A stretch of DNA of 64,000 nucleotides from Cantharellus purpuraceus (lineage: Eukaryota > Basidiomycota > Agaricomycetes > Cantharellales > Hydnaceae), in the NCBI GenBank assembly GCA_025174535.1, contig JALBUN010000018.1, positions 744,001 through 808,000 on the forward strand. The letters are read 5' to 3'. Every line of letters starts with the position of its first letter. Positions within the stretch are counted from its first letter, which is position 1. This document shows, in pieces, positions 36,879 through 49,141 of the stretch. The position numbers and the translations under genes are program-made. The notes beneath the pieces were generated by a model, which was not told where the DNA came from, did not search any database, and worked only from the letters and a program-made list of their open reading frames with translations.

Positions 36879-38166
36879 TTATGGCTACGCTATTAGAAGG
36901 TGTACGTGCTGGATTTTTGTGTAATTCTAACAAAATTATTGCTCGCACTAGTGAGCCAGTTGCATGTGCGCAGGAAGACTCGCGCATCCGGCCGCTTCTG
37001 TCACGAGGTCGGCCTGAAGCAATAGTGAGTCACCACTTCAGACATTGCATTGCCCGAAAACGCCATATCTCCCTTCAAGTTGAAGTCTGGTATCACGTTA
37101 GTAACGCCATGGAGGCATGAGTAACTTGAACGTAATTAGGTGCAGGGTGCCTAATCAGATCAGGCGCCGCATGCTTTCCATCGGATCAAAACTGAAACCG
37201 TTAACAATATGGCGTCTTTGAGCTTCGCATTACGGGCCGCTCAGTCTCGTCCACTCATTCAACGGTATCATATCGAGCGGCTGCATCTAACCACGTTTTC
37301 TGGGCAGGTTGAATAGGTGCATCACTGACGGTTGACAAGATGAGAGTGCTTGATTCAAACATAAGACACGTCAAGTGCTTGCACTCTGTGTTCAAGGAAG
37401 TACTTCATAATTGAACATATCGGTTCTAGATCTTTTCGCCTATATGAGCAAGATGATGAAATTTCCACCTTCTGCTTTGCTGTTTCTATTAATTGATAAT
37501 CATAAAGCTTTACCCGGGCCCATCAACTTCCATGCACGTGCATGCCATTGCCAGCTGTACCACTAACCCTGAGTACTTCTTGACACGCTGTAGCACGGCT
37601 GGAAACCGGTACATATATAAGATATACACGGCAATGCAGTAAGCAAAAACTTAATTGTGTTGCGCCATCAGTGTCCAACCCTACGCTTGATATATCAGTC
37701 CTGCTACTATTCATTCAGCAATTACGTTCTTTTGGTATAAAAAACGTAGATATCTCGAATTATGGAATCAGTAAGGTGAGAGTACTGATTGCCTGATAGC
37801 CTATTCGAACTTGACATTGCTTGCGCTTATATGTGCTTTCGCGACGCCGATATAAGGACGCCGATATAAGCTGATTTGGCGCTCCGGGCCTCCGGCACTC
37901 AGGATAATATCAAAGTCTATATACAAGCGGACGTAGGAATGATGAAATGAGAGAACTCCAATGTAGTACCACTTCCAGAACGTCCCTGCCAAAGAAAGCG
38001 CGTTATGGAGCTGTGAGTCATCAGGCGAACCTTCAGTCGGAGCTGAAAATCCAGCTATTCTCTAATGTGACTTCAAGTTGGTCTTTACGAAACCCAAAAC
38101 TGAAACGTCAAACAACCACAGTGTGTATTGGAAAATACAGCAACTACACGTTGCTTGGGCGTGGCC
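36879..38166. other. CFT1-aspartokinase intergenic region
   Basis: No coding frame is supported in these 1.29 kb. It contains a short direct repeat (gacgccgatataag twice at about 37847-37873), which may be promoter related, and a perfect Gcn4-type site near its right end (separate entry). Confidence 0.6.
38014..38021. promoter_or_regulatory. Gcn4/Cpc1-type site upstream of aspartokinase
   Basis: TGAGTCAT, the reverse complement of the Gcn4 consensus ATGACTCA, lies 146 bp upstream of the aspartokinase start codon. Amino-acid biosynthesis genes in fungi are commonly controlled through this element under general amino acid control. A 7/8 match lies further away at about 37026-37033. Confidence 0.55.
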
Positions 38167-40456
38167 ATGTCACTATCCGATGACTCGACATCTTCGGGGC
38201 CGAGTTCCGTGAGTTCCAGCCCCCCTCCCCGCACCCCTCCAAACTTGCACCAGAATATCATGGAACCCTCAGCGAAATGGCTCGTGCAGAAATATGGAGG
38301 CACAAGTGTTGGTAAGTTTGCTGTAAAGATCGCAGAAGACATTGTACCGTGCGTATCAAGTCCTCAGTATGAACTCCGCTCCTTTGCTAACCAATCATAT
38401 TCGTTATAACAGGAGGTATTTGGACGAGCATCGTGTTGCTATTGTCTGTTCTGCAAGATCAGGATCTACAAAGGCACTTGGCACGACTAATCTTCTGTTG
38501 CGTGCGGCGTCCGAGGCTGTGCGACGGAACAGTGTTGGAGGCACTCCTGTACAAACCCCAGGCACGATCAACCCCTCTGCAGCAGCTAATTTCTGGGGGC
38601 GCCCTCAGGCGCAGGATGCATTTACGCCTGGCTCACCGCCAGGCACCCCAATTACGGGCTCACGAGGGTGGAGTTGTTCCTCGCCTCGGTCAACGTCACC
38701 CCCCCCATATTGCCTCCCAAATAGTGGCTCCCCTGGAGGACAGCTTCAGCCATTCAATTGTACTGTAGACTTGCTCAAGTCTGAGCATGTAGCGGCTGCC
38801 AAGCAGTCCGTAAACGATCCTACACTTCTTAAAGAGTTGATCGGAGAGATAGAACAAGATTGTGAATCGTTACGTGGGTTTTTATTCGCTGCGCAGGTGA
38901 TGAATTATTCCATGGTGTAGGTTGTTTGCTCAACTATCTTGCGGCTGTTTAGGTCATCGATGAAATATCCCCTCGATCAAAAGACAGCATCGTGGGCGTT
39001 GGAGAACGCCTAGCATGCAAGCTTGTGGCCACTATTCTCAGAGACCGAGTATATCTTTTTATTAGCCTCTTGTTGTTCCGTTGTTCTGACGGCTTGTTCA
39101 TTGTTAGGGCGTAGATGCAGAATACGTGTCCCTTGAAAACGTAGTTCCCGAAAGCCTTGAAGAAGGTGATAACGGTGCATCGAAAAACTGGGATACAGAT
39201 ACCTTGGACCAAGGTTTCTACGACCGCCTTTCTGTCGTCCTTGGCGAGCGTATTTCCCAGTGCGGAAGCAAAGTTCCGGTGATAACCGGTACGTTTGGCC
39301 GCATCTAGATATCCAATACATACCTGACAGTCTTACAGGCTTCTTTGGTCCTGTGCCTGGGTCACTCCTCCGCCAGATAGGCAGAGGGTATACAGATTTG
39401 CTGGCGGCTCTCCTGACCGTAGGGCTATCTGCTTCCGAACTTCAGATTTGGAAAGAGGTCGATGGTGTCTTCACTGCCGATCCTCGCAAGGTTCCAACGG
39501 CACGGTTGATTCCTACCATCTCCCCCGATGAGGCAGCGGAGCTGACGTATTACGGAAGTGAGGTGGTGCACCCGTTCACGATGGAGCAGGTGGATCTTGG
39601 TTACTTATATATCCCAAGTAGCTGGAGGGCTGAAGCGTAGATGCAGGTTATACGATGGAAAATTCCTATCCGCATCAAGAATGTGAAAAACCCGACAGGG
39701 CGGGGCACAGTCATCCAGCCTGAATCTGATCCTTCGACAACGCCGCCATTGCCGGATATAGAGGCACTCGCGAAGCAGGGAGCGTCGCTAAGTATGCTGG
39801 CGGAGTTGACTGCTGATGCGGAGGAACGTCACCGGCGTAAACGGCTGCCGACCGCCGTGACGATCAAAGAGCACATTATAGTGCTGAATGTAAACTCGAA
39901 TCGCAAGAGCGTGAGCCACGGGTTTTTGGCGCGGATCTTTGGGACGCTGGATCGATTCGGCGTGGTGGTGGATCTCATTAGCACGAGTGAGGTGCATGTG
40001 AGTATGGCGATTGAAGATGGGGTGGGTTTGAGCAGGAAGGTGTTGAATAAGTTGGTCCTGGAATTGCAAAAAAGCGGTACTGTGGGTATTTGGTTTTTTT
40101 TTGGGGGGGGGGATTGCGTGTCTTGTTCGTTGGAGTGTGGATACTTGCTAACTTGATCGGCGCAGGTCTCGCTGCACACGGATATGGCGATTCTATCGCT
40201 CGTGGGACACCAGATGCGAAATATGGTAGGAATTGCGGGGAGGATGTTCGCAACGCTTGCGGAGGGGAACATCAATATCGAGATGATCAGTCAGGGTGCA
40301 TCGGAGATCAACATCTCTTGCGTCATAGAGACCAGGGAAGCCGCAAAGGCGCTCAACTTGATCCATCAGAGCTGTTTGCAGATCAAGCCGGAGGGTGCGA
40401 GAGGGAGAGGTGAGTTTGATTTTGTGTTGGGTGTGTTTTTGATAGGCGTGGGCTGA
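38167..40456 (+). CDS. HOM3: Aspartokinase (aspartate kinase)
   Basis: The enzyme phosphorylates L-aspartate in the first step of threonine, methionine and isoleucine synthesis. ATG 38167 opens a Ser/Pro-rich leader, then the kinase signature KYGGTSVGKF (38287-38316). Exons continue with VAIVCSARSGSTKALGTTN, a low-complexity insert, VIDEISPRSKD, VPVITGFFGPVPG (across an intron), GRGYTDLLAALLTVGLSA, KEVDGVFTADPR and ELTYYGSEVVHPFTMEQ. Two C-terminal ACT domains follow (ITIKEHIIVLNVNSNRKS-like, and HTDMAILSLVGHQMRN with GASEINISCVI). The stop is at 40454-40456; a possible last 37-nt intron does not change the stop. The intron near 40085-40165 contains adjacent T8 and G10 runs. Complete and apparently functional. 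Confidence 0.92.
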
Positions 40457-42690
40457 TGCCTGTGCGGTGACCTAGTCGGCCCGTGGTTGTTTTAAGAGAT
40501 GTATGTGGAATGGGTATGTACGAGGATGGGACGTTCGATGGCTGTAAGCCGTGTATTGTTGGCACCTTGGTCGTAGTGTTGGATAGACCACAAGATTAGA
40601 GGATAGATATCTAGATATCAAAAAGTTTTAAATTTAAAATATAGGGCCCATGCTGCATCGGGCCCAGGGTCATTTGGTATGATTTAGATGCCACGCCGGA
40701 CGTAACGGATACTGTATTGGAAACCGGCATCGGGAACAGCATAGCTTCGATACAGAGCTCAGCTTGGTGTGAGACATGATTGCTTTCTGGGGGGTCAACT
40801 GTTGATAGTGGGTTGTTTCTCAGGTTCAGATAAGGATGGGATTGGGGTCGTATGTCGGTGTGCGTTCTGACAGGATGTCCTAGTCCCGTGTGATTGGAAT
40901 CGAGCTCCTGCAGGCGTTCGTGTGGTGCTGATGCATCGATGAGCGCAGATCTATAACGTCCTTTTCGGGGGCGACGAGATCGCATCTTGGCGGTGAATAG
41001 GCTGTTGATTTCGGGTTGGATTGTCCGTTGGTCTGTCAGGGAAAGGCAACGAAGACTCGGAGAGTGACGTTTTTAGCCGGGGACTAGGTGGAAACTTGCT
41101 GAGATACCGATGGGGGAGGGGTGATGAATTTCCTATAATGGTTATACGGTGATTTGGTGTGTTTGTTCGTTATTTGGTGGTTGGTTGTTGTTCGGTGTCT
41201 CGGGTTTTAAAGTCAGGGTCAGGGCCAGGTTCAGGTTCAGGTTCACGGCTGGAAGAACAGGATTGGGTGCGGGTAAAGACCAGAGATTGAGAGAAATAGC
41301 AGTCTGGTTTGTTATTTACTACAAGCAGGTGGCTTCTTAAAATGAGGTGTTGATTCACAATGTCTGCACGATAAGCGATGGGACAGCGCTTCCTATCTAG
41401 AGGAGAGTTTCTTGACGCCTGTGAGAATGGATTTCGTCCAAGATGTCTTGCCAAGTGTTGCGGAATGGGGTGTCGGAGGTGTTAGGGATTGCACATGGGT
41501 CATGAACAAACATGATATCTAAGCGGAGTGTCTAGTACCGTGCATTTGGAGTAGTTTCAGCGATGTGATGTGAGTGCTTTATGATCAGTGGAGGTGAAGG
41601 ATGATTATTGGACTCGGCCCGAGACACTTATCACACGACAGGGCACAATACTGTTCGACCAGTGGGGAGAGGCGACCTAATCGAAGATGGGACAGGAACT
41701 CGGTTATGGCATGTCGCGGTGATGTTCCTTACTAGTGTAGGCCTCGAGGCGTTCACGATTTTCGGATGGAGATATGGATTTCCTCTCACGTGATTCACAG
41801 GGACTCGCGGCGATCAGGAGGGCATTCTGTGTATGTGTGTACCGTGAGAGTGTGTGCCGTGTTAGTGTGATCTGCGCCAGAAGGAATACCCTGCTGCGAA
41901 CCTACGCATGCTGGCTGGAGAGGGGTGAACCGCCGCGTCGTCATTCCAATAGTGCGCCCAGGGACAAGGAGGTGGCGCAGGGACTGTTTCACTGCCACCT
42001 GGCCAGTGTGCCTTGCAACCGGGCACGGATGCGTCGTGTACAAGACGTGCAGAGAGGGTAAGGCACCTCATTCACCCAGGCATGGCGCTGTCTTGATCTT
42101 CATCAAAGCTTTGACCCGGGAGACTCTGTCGCACGATGATTCGATGTCAAGTGCCATGTTTGATTGGATGCCAGCACAGCGGTCATACCAAACAGTCATT
42201 TGGACATTGAAGCCAAGGCTGAAATGAAGGGTAATGAATCCACACGCTATATAGCGTGGCTGTCCTCACTGCCATGCCTGACAACCGATGGCCAGGTTGC
42301 GTGCTGCCGGAGGTGTGTGGGAGGACGGATACTATATAGGGGAGAGCATGAATTTCAGCGACTTTGTGGATTCGCAATACGAAAGACATGCTTGTAAAGC
42401 CACTGTATGCAACGTGTATCAAAAAAAAATACATGTTGGAAATACGTGTGCATGAGTCGTGTGCAGTCTCGGATAGAGAGGCAGGTGACAGGGGTCTGAT
42501 GTGAGCTAGCGCCGGTGGGTGTCAGTGGGGGCTGGTGAGCGGGAAGGGGAGACATCATTTTCTTGTTTGTAACTCTCTCCTCCATCTCTCGGGCCACCAC
42601 CCTCAAAGTCATGGGAATCGCGCCCATCCAAACCTCATTCAGCCTTCTCCTCTGAATTTTCCTTTTCTCAAACCATCAACTCGCCCACCA
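40457..42690. other. Aspartokinase to G-alpha intergenic region
   Basis: These 2.2 kb lack a supported gene. The longest frames (minus strand 40611-40985, plus strand 41774-42227) have no recognisable domain, no clear splice structure and no second copy to compare with. It contains the paired palindromes listed separately and a purine/pyrimidine-skewed tract near 41210-41260. Confidence 0.5.
40606..40639. repeat. Two adjacent 14-bp palindromes
   Basis: GATATCTAGATATC at 40606-40619 and TTTTAAATTTAAAA at 40626-40639 are both perfect palindromes, separated by 6 bp, about 150 bp downstream of the aspartokinase stop codon. They may be part of a 3'-end or terminator structure, or chance in AT-rich DNA. 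Confidence 0.6.
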
Positions 42691-45164
42691 ATGATGCCAG
42701 GTAAACACCACGACGCAGACGATCCCCTCACCCGCGCGCTGGCGCCCCCGCCTGATGAGTCTCCAGAGGACCGCGCCGCGCGCGAGGCAAAGGAACAGGA
42801 GGCCGTCAGAATTAGCAACGCCATCGACGAGTCTATAAAGGCAGAGAAGCTGGCAGACAAGCGGAAACGCATGGTCAAGCTCCTCCTTCTTGGCCAGTCA
42901 GAGTCAGGTGAGGCCCTGGCGATCTGCTTCCAGTTCATGTCCGCTCACCCTCCCACCCATAGGCAAATCCACCACTTTGCGCCAGTTCCAGCTGCATTAC
43001 ACGCCCCAGGCGTTTCGCGAAGAAAAGATCCTCTGGCGCGCCGTTGTCCAGCTTAACCTTGTCCGCTCCATCCTCACCGTCCTCGATGCTCTTAAAGAAG
43101 CACAGTCCGAGTCTCTCGCCCGTCCCGTCCAGTCCAGTGATGATTCTTCCAGTGATGATCCGCTGTTTTTCAGCGACGACTTTGAGGTCATCAAGGCACG
43201 CCTCGACCCGCTGCGGCACGTCGAGGAGATCCTTATCGCCAAGCTCGCGCTGCGGGACGAGAACGAGGGTGGCGCTAGCGGGCCTGGCGTGTACAAAAAC
43301 GGCGGCATATACCGCCCCTCACATGCACACGGCAAGAAACGGCAGCAAGAAGTGGCCGTCCGCAGTAGTGTCGTGGCGTTGCTCAAGGGTCGCGGAAATA
43401 GCAATCGTCCCCAATCTGCGGATGAGCCACCAGGGTTCGAGGAGTGGGACGAGCCTACCGAGGTCATCTATCATTGTCGCGAGGAGATGATGGCGTTGTG
43501 GGAAGATCCCACGGTGCGTGAGGTATTGAAGCGGCGGAAAGTGAGGGTGGAAGAGAGTCCAGGATTGTAAGTGCAGCATTCCCTTAGGGTTCTCGGGTAA
43601 TGTTTCTTCCCGTTACTTAATTCTTGCTCTCTTTCTAGTTTCTTGGATGACTTGGAACGCATAACATCCGCGAAATATCTTCCTTCAGATGGTACGTGCC
43701 TTATGAGGCTTTTAGCCAAGTTTGACCTCAATTTAATCTTGCGCCTCAGACGATGTCCTCCGCGCACGGCTAAAAACAGTTGGGGTAACTGAATACAGAT
43801 TCGATATGGAGGCTTCTGCAGGGCGTGAATCTGGCTCGGAATGGCGAATATACGATGTAGGTGGGAGCAGGAGTCAGGTATGTGCACTGTATATGTTGTT
43901 GCACGCTCCCAGGTCCACTCTCCTTGCTTTCTAATTCTGATGCCATCTTTGTTTTTTTGCTTGTCTTCTTCTCTAATTTTCCATGCTGATTTCTTCTGTC
44001 ATATGTTGCATTTAACCTGACAGCGGTGTGAGTTTTTCTTGCTGTCTGGACTCCGAATCCGGCGGCGTACGTGTGTGCGACTTGCTTACATGATATTTTG
44101 ATGTGCGTCCGCAGCAACATGGGTGCCTTTCTTCGACGACGTGGACGCCATCATCTTCTTAGCGCCGATCAGCGCATTTGACCAGGCGCTTGCGGTGCGT
44201 GCCTACAATGGTTCTTCTCTTGTCCGCGGTTTTACTGATATCATGTGATGGATCTCCTATTATTTCCCCTAATTTCTTGACTGGGTCTGTGCGGGTCCTG
44301 CCGTTGGCCGCGTATGGGATTGCGCTTGTCACATGACATTCAACACGGCACTCGACACTGTTTTTCCGCCTTGCTTCTCGGCTGTGTTGCTGCGCTTTAT
44401 AGGAAGATCACTCCGTGAACCGTTTGGAGGATAGCGTTTTGATATGGAAATTTATTTGCTCGAACAAGCTGCTTGCAAAGGTAAGTTGCCCACCCTGTGG
44501 CCCCTTGCTATCATGTTATCGTTGATGTTAACATATGTCCCCATAATTTTTTTTTTCGTTGCAGGTTGACCTCATACTGTTTTTGAACAAGTGCGATATG
44601 TTGGCACGCAAGTTGGAGGCAGGGGTGCGTTTGAGCAAATATGTGCGGTCGTTTGGGGAGCGGTCGAATGATGTGGAGACGGCGAGTCAATGTATGTTGT
44701 ATTTTCTATGGGGAAGGAGTTGAAGAGCACCTGCCGGGCGGATGCTTCGCGCATGTGTTTACTTACACTTGCTCGCATCCCCTGCATCGTTTCCCTGCAT
44801 CGTTTCTGTTGTTGAGCTTTGGTCACTCTTTGACATATGATTCTGATTTCTGCTCTTTTTTATTTTTCCAGATTTCAAGTCAAAGTTCCAAGCGATTCAG
44901 CGCGAGTATTCACCGCAGCCGCGGCGGTTTTACGGCTATGCGACGTCCGTCACGGTGCGTTTGTGTTGAGTTGCGTAGTGAGGTTGACTGACTGACGCTT
45001 TGTGTGAAGGACCGAGAGACAACAAAGGGAATTTTATCGAGTGGTAAGCAGACTGTTATAAATGACTTGCGCGATTTTGTATTAGTGTTTTGCTGACTTG
45101 GTGTGCTATGTTAGTGCGGGATATGATCGTCCGTGAACATCTACGAAAGTCACGGCTTATTTAA
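42691..45164 (+). CDS. Atypical heterotrimeric G-protein alpha subunit
   Basis: Signature order is that of a G-alpha: P-loop LLLLGQSESGKSTTLRQF (split by an intron within the Gly-Lys region near 42908), a long helical domain with an acidic/Ser insert, switch I with LRARLKTVGVTE, switch II DVGGSRSQR, then PFFDDVDAIIFLAPISAFDQ, LFLNKCD (about 44587-44598) and the TCAT-like YATSVTDRETTK. It ends LRKSRLI at 45162-45164. At about 490 residues it is longer than the usual 350. It lacks the N-terminal MGxxxS myristoylation motif. The switch-II catalytic Gln is replaced by Ser (codon 43866-43868). Joining SRSQ to the next block requires a 4-nt micro-exon (CGGT, 44024-44027). Enlarged divergent G-alphas are common in Agaricomycetes. 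Confidence 0.85.
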
Positions 45165-46208
45165 TGGGGTGGCCGGTGATTTTACTTTGGTTTTGTTTGC
45201 CCTGCGAACCTTCCTTGGTATCTTTCATTCTCGCACCTCACATAATTCCCCCCCTCCTTCAACATACCCCCTTATCATTTGGATAACCAGCCATGATGAG
45301 CCCCCTCATACGCCAATGCCCTATGCCTACAGATTCCAACGAAATCCCACGATATCACACATGACACCGTCTTATCATGCCTTTTTTCTTCAGTATGCAA
45401 CATCCCTCAGTATATTGCTGCAGCGTCTTTTTCAAATTTTCCACGATGACTTGTACGTGGGGTGTCGAAGGCCAGAGCCGCATTCCGTCACCCCACCGAT
45501 CCACTTTTGCCAAACACGTGCGCCCACGATCAACTCAATGTCACCACATTACCATACTGGCCCGGGACCTAGCGCGCCAGTATGAATTGAATTTCTACTT
45601 TGTGTATTTTTGTGTTCCTTTTTTTTTCGTGTTGATGAGATGTGAAGGTGGACTGTGATCCCTCGCACGCCTTTGTTTTGTTTTGTGGGTTGTGAGTTGG
45701 TGGTGAGATGGTTTGGTTTGGGGTGTGGCGATGTGACTGAGGTTCAGACGGTGACTAGGTGGGACTGGGGGGGGTGGAGGTAGGATTTGGCCGGGATGTG
45801 AGTGGTGGGGATAAGCTGGATTGGCAAGGGGCGATGTTGTCGGGGACGCTAGGAAGGAAGGATATCAGGAAGTCTCCGGGGGTGCAAGCCTAAGACCAGA
45901 GGTGGTGAGATACGGTGAAAGTTTGGGGCTTTCTTTTTCGTTTCTTATGTATAGAATGTATAATAGTGGGGACGCTATTATGGCGCGAATTTGTGATATG
46001 TGGAATTAGAGAACTAGAAGCTATGGAATTGTTTTTCCTGTGCTAGTATAAGTGATCTAGTCTAGAAGTGAATTGGGTGCACATAGAAGGGCTTACGTCA
46101 ACCGAACAGACGAATTTCACGGTGCAGCTTGGTTACATAACCAAGATATCCTAGGCCGTCAACTCCGACAGCACCGTAAGACCTGTAGCTGACAGACGAC
46201 AAGGGTGC
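45165..46208. other. G-alpha to ChAPs intergenic region
   Basis: About 1 kb without a supported gene. One open frame (45133-45585) overlaps the G-alpha terminal exon in another frame and has no recognisable content. G/T-rich sequence spans 45660-45800. Confidence 0.5.
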
Positions 46209-48968
46209 ATGGACACCTTTCGGGACGTACCCGAGTTCTTCGAAGTAGAGCTCGGAGAGTCTCTCATTGCTCGTACAGAAATATTAGGTGCGTCGCTGTG
46301 GAGTTGTTGCTCATGTTATCTCATCGGCCCTTTTGTTAGCGACTTTTCGCGAGCTTGGGCCGCCAGACTTGTGCCATACTGTTAAAAGCCAGGGACGGGG
46401 TCAGAAGGATGTACGTGCTGCTGTGTTTTTTTTTTTTTTGGTGTAATGTACTTGGGTGTTGATGTCAGTTGTAGCTGGGGACGTACCACTACGTGTCCGG
46501 GGTGGATGCGTCCTCATCTGCGTCCCTCGCGGCGTATCTCAACTCGTTGACTTATGCTGTGGAAGACAACTCGGCGTGGTTCTCAAAAAGCACGGCTTGG
46601 AAAGTCCGTAACGGATGCTTTTGGTGTGTGTTTTTTCCCGACTGTGGGTGGCATCATGTCGTCGTGTATGGGCTGACATGATGTGTTGCAGCTGTTTCAA
46701 CGCGTTCTCGCGTGTCGATGTGCGTGTCGATGTTAAGATTCCAGGTGGCGTCAATGCGTACGTTATTGATCTGCGGGGGGAACGGTGCGTCCGGTTTACG
46801 CCTGTGGTCGGGTGAGGCGGCTGATGAGCACGGACAGCCACGACGCTACACCGGAAATATGGCAAGAGACGTATCTCTCTGCTCTTCTCCGTTCCATACT
46901 CTATGCAGACGATGCGAATTACCGCTTAATGGGCTTCCGAAAGCTCGATCCCATTACCACGCCCGAGGCGGAGCTTCGATTTCTACAAGCAGCTGAGGCG
47001 CTCTTCACCAAGGGTACTTTTCAGTGGGATTTTTCATGTGTGCTTGCTGTTGATGCCTGTCTTTGATAGGCTGGCAGCTCGGATCGGATCCGGAGATTCA
47101 GGTCGCCAGCTTGGTCTCCAACCATCTCACAGCGGGCGTGCTCAAGTACTTTGGAGATAGCTTCCGTTACGATCAGGCGGCTAATCTCTTTGAGAAGGTG
47201 TACGCTCGTGAACCCGAAGTGGCATCCCTCTTGGCACAGAGCTATATCGGCATGAGTGAGTGGGGCCAACTTTCGCGACATAGGTCATTTAATAAGTGGG
47301 CATTGCAGACGAAGAAGTAAAGGCAGTGCAAATCATGTCGGCTGCATTACGAGATCATCCGCAGTCGTACACTCTGCTGCATGTTCAGTGTGATTTTCTA
47401 CGCAGCAAGGGAAAATATGAGTGGGCGCTCAAACTGGCTCGTCAAGCTATCAACTGCGCTCCTAGCGAGTTCGTGACTTGGGCGAAGCTCACGGAGGTGT
47501 ATATCGAGATGGGAATGTTCGAGGCGGCGTTGCTCACACTGAACTCGTGTCCCATGTTCACGTACAATGAGCGGGATTTGCATCGCATGCCCACGCCCCA
47601 GCGCACGCACCTTCCCGTGAAGCAATACATAATAGACTCTCAAATTCTAGGGGAGGACCGAGAGGAGGACAACGAGGTGCGCGTGATTCAAACGCGATGG
47701 CACGAGGGTGTTTTGATAATGATCGTTTTGTTGTGCGTAGGCTGACGTTGCTTTGAAACGGTTACCGGCTCCGAATTTGCGTGGCACGTTTGCGCGGGCG
47801 TACTCGCTTTTGACGAAGCTAGTGGCGCAAATCGGGTGGGACGAGCTGTTGACGACGCGATCGACGGTGTTTGTTATGGAGGAGGAGTACCGCATGCAAA
47901 AGGCGCAAGGGGATATTAATGCGGTTGCTGGTCATGGAGGCGGCGCTGATCAGGGAGGCGTGCGCGGGTCTCGGGTGTCGTCTGCGTCGGAGGCCGGTGC
48001 GGATGATGATGCGTCTACGCGTGGTGTGGCATCGCCAGATCAGCCGAAGGACGAGGTGGAAGCGGGGCCTGCGATACCGACGATACGTATATCCACAGAG
48101 AGCGATCGGGAGAAGGAGCAGGGAGGAGGGGTGAGAGAGGGGCCTAATGGGACTGCGAATGCGGTGACGGCTGCTGCTGAGGATGCGGTGGGAAAGCCGG
48201 AACAGGCGGCGACGCAGGAGGAGGGTGAGGATGTTGCGGGGGAGAATGCGTCCCTGAATGGTGGAGAGGCGTTTTCGTTCAATAATAAGCGACTATGCGA
48301 GCGATGGCTTGATAATCTTTTTATGGTGCTGTATGAGGTGTGTGATGTTTTTTTTTTTGGGAGGTGGGTAGGGGAGTGGAGGCTGACTTTTAGGCTAGGA
48401 TCTGCGGATATGGACAATCTTCCGTGCGGAGGTTGCACACTTTAAAACGCAACATGTGGCATATCGCAAGACGGGTGCGGAGTGGGAGATCCTGGGCGAT
48501 CTTGGGGCACGGCTGCACCATAAGGAAGAGGCCAAGGAAGCGTACCAGCGGTGTCTAGACTCCAAGTTTAGTGTCAAGGCGTGGACGAAGCTTCTCGAGA
48601 TATATGCGGACGAGGGAGATTTGCAGCGTTCGTTGCAGGCTGCTATTAGGTTGACTGCGTATCAGCACAGGTAGGCCGTGTCTCGACGGGTTGCTATTGC
48701 CTTGACTGATTTTTCACCGGTTTGAAGATATTACATGGAGATGTCGGTGAGTGTTGGTGGATCGCGTGGCGTCGCTTTATGTCTCACAAGCTGTTTTCAG
48801 TATCCAACGGCTGTGGCGCACCACTTGTACAAGCTCGGCCAGGTGCACGGACATGCCAAGATTTCGTACACGCTGATGAGCATGGGATTGCCCGAGTCGA
48901 TACTAAAAATCATGGAGGGATACCTTCGCTACGGGCAGGCATTCAAACTTGAGGGTAGCGATTTTTGA
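46209..48968 (+). CDS. ChAPs family protein (Bch1/Bud7-type exomer cargo adaptor)
   Basis: ChAPs bind Chs5 and Arf1 at the trans-Golgi network and select membrane cargo such as chitin synthase for export. The start at 46209 gives MDTFRDVPEFFEV; the next exon carries the family hallmark ELGPPDLCHTVK and then GTYHYVSGVDASSSASLAAY. Further exons encode FNAFSRVDVRVDVKIPGG, the helical TPR-like repeats (ANLFEKVYAREPEVASLLAQS, YEWALKLARQAINCAPSEF), a disordered insert near 47900-48270 and EWEILGDLGARLHHKEEA. It ends LKIMEGYLRYGQAFKLEGSDF with stop at 48966-48968; a terminal (V)EGYDF-like end suits the family. The exact N-terminal start is less certain. No disruption is seen. Confidence 0.88.
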
Positions 48969-49141
48969 AAACGTATACATATGTGTATGTGTGTTTTTCG
49001 TGCTTTGCGTGTAGATTACTTGATTTTCATAGTACATATAACACGGTTGAAGCTATTGTTTGTTGCGGTGGTGTTTGGTGGGCGGGGCGGGGCGAGAAGT
49101 TACCGGATAATTTGGCAGCCACTGGTTACATACTTGCCGTC

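Noticed and set aside
40611..40985. Minus-strand 124-codon frame downstream of aspartokinase
   Set aside because: No recognisable domain, no clear exon structure or second copy; kept only as intergenic DNA.
45133..45585. 150-codon frame after the G-alpha gene
   Set aside because: It begins inside the terminal G-alpha exon in another frame and has low-complexity His/Pro/Ser content.
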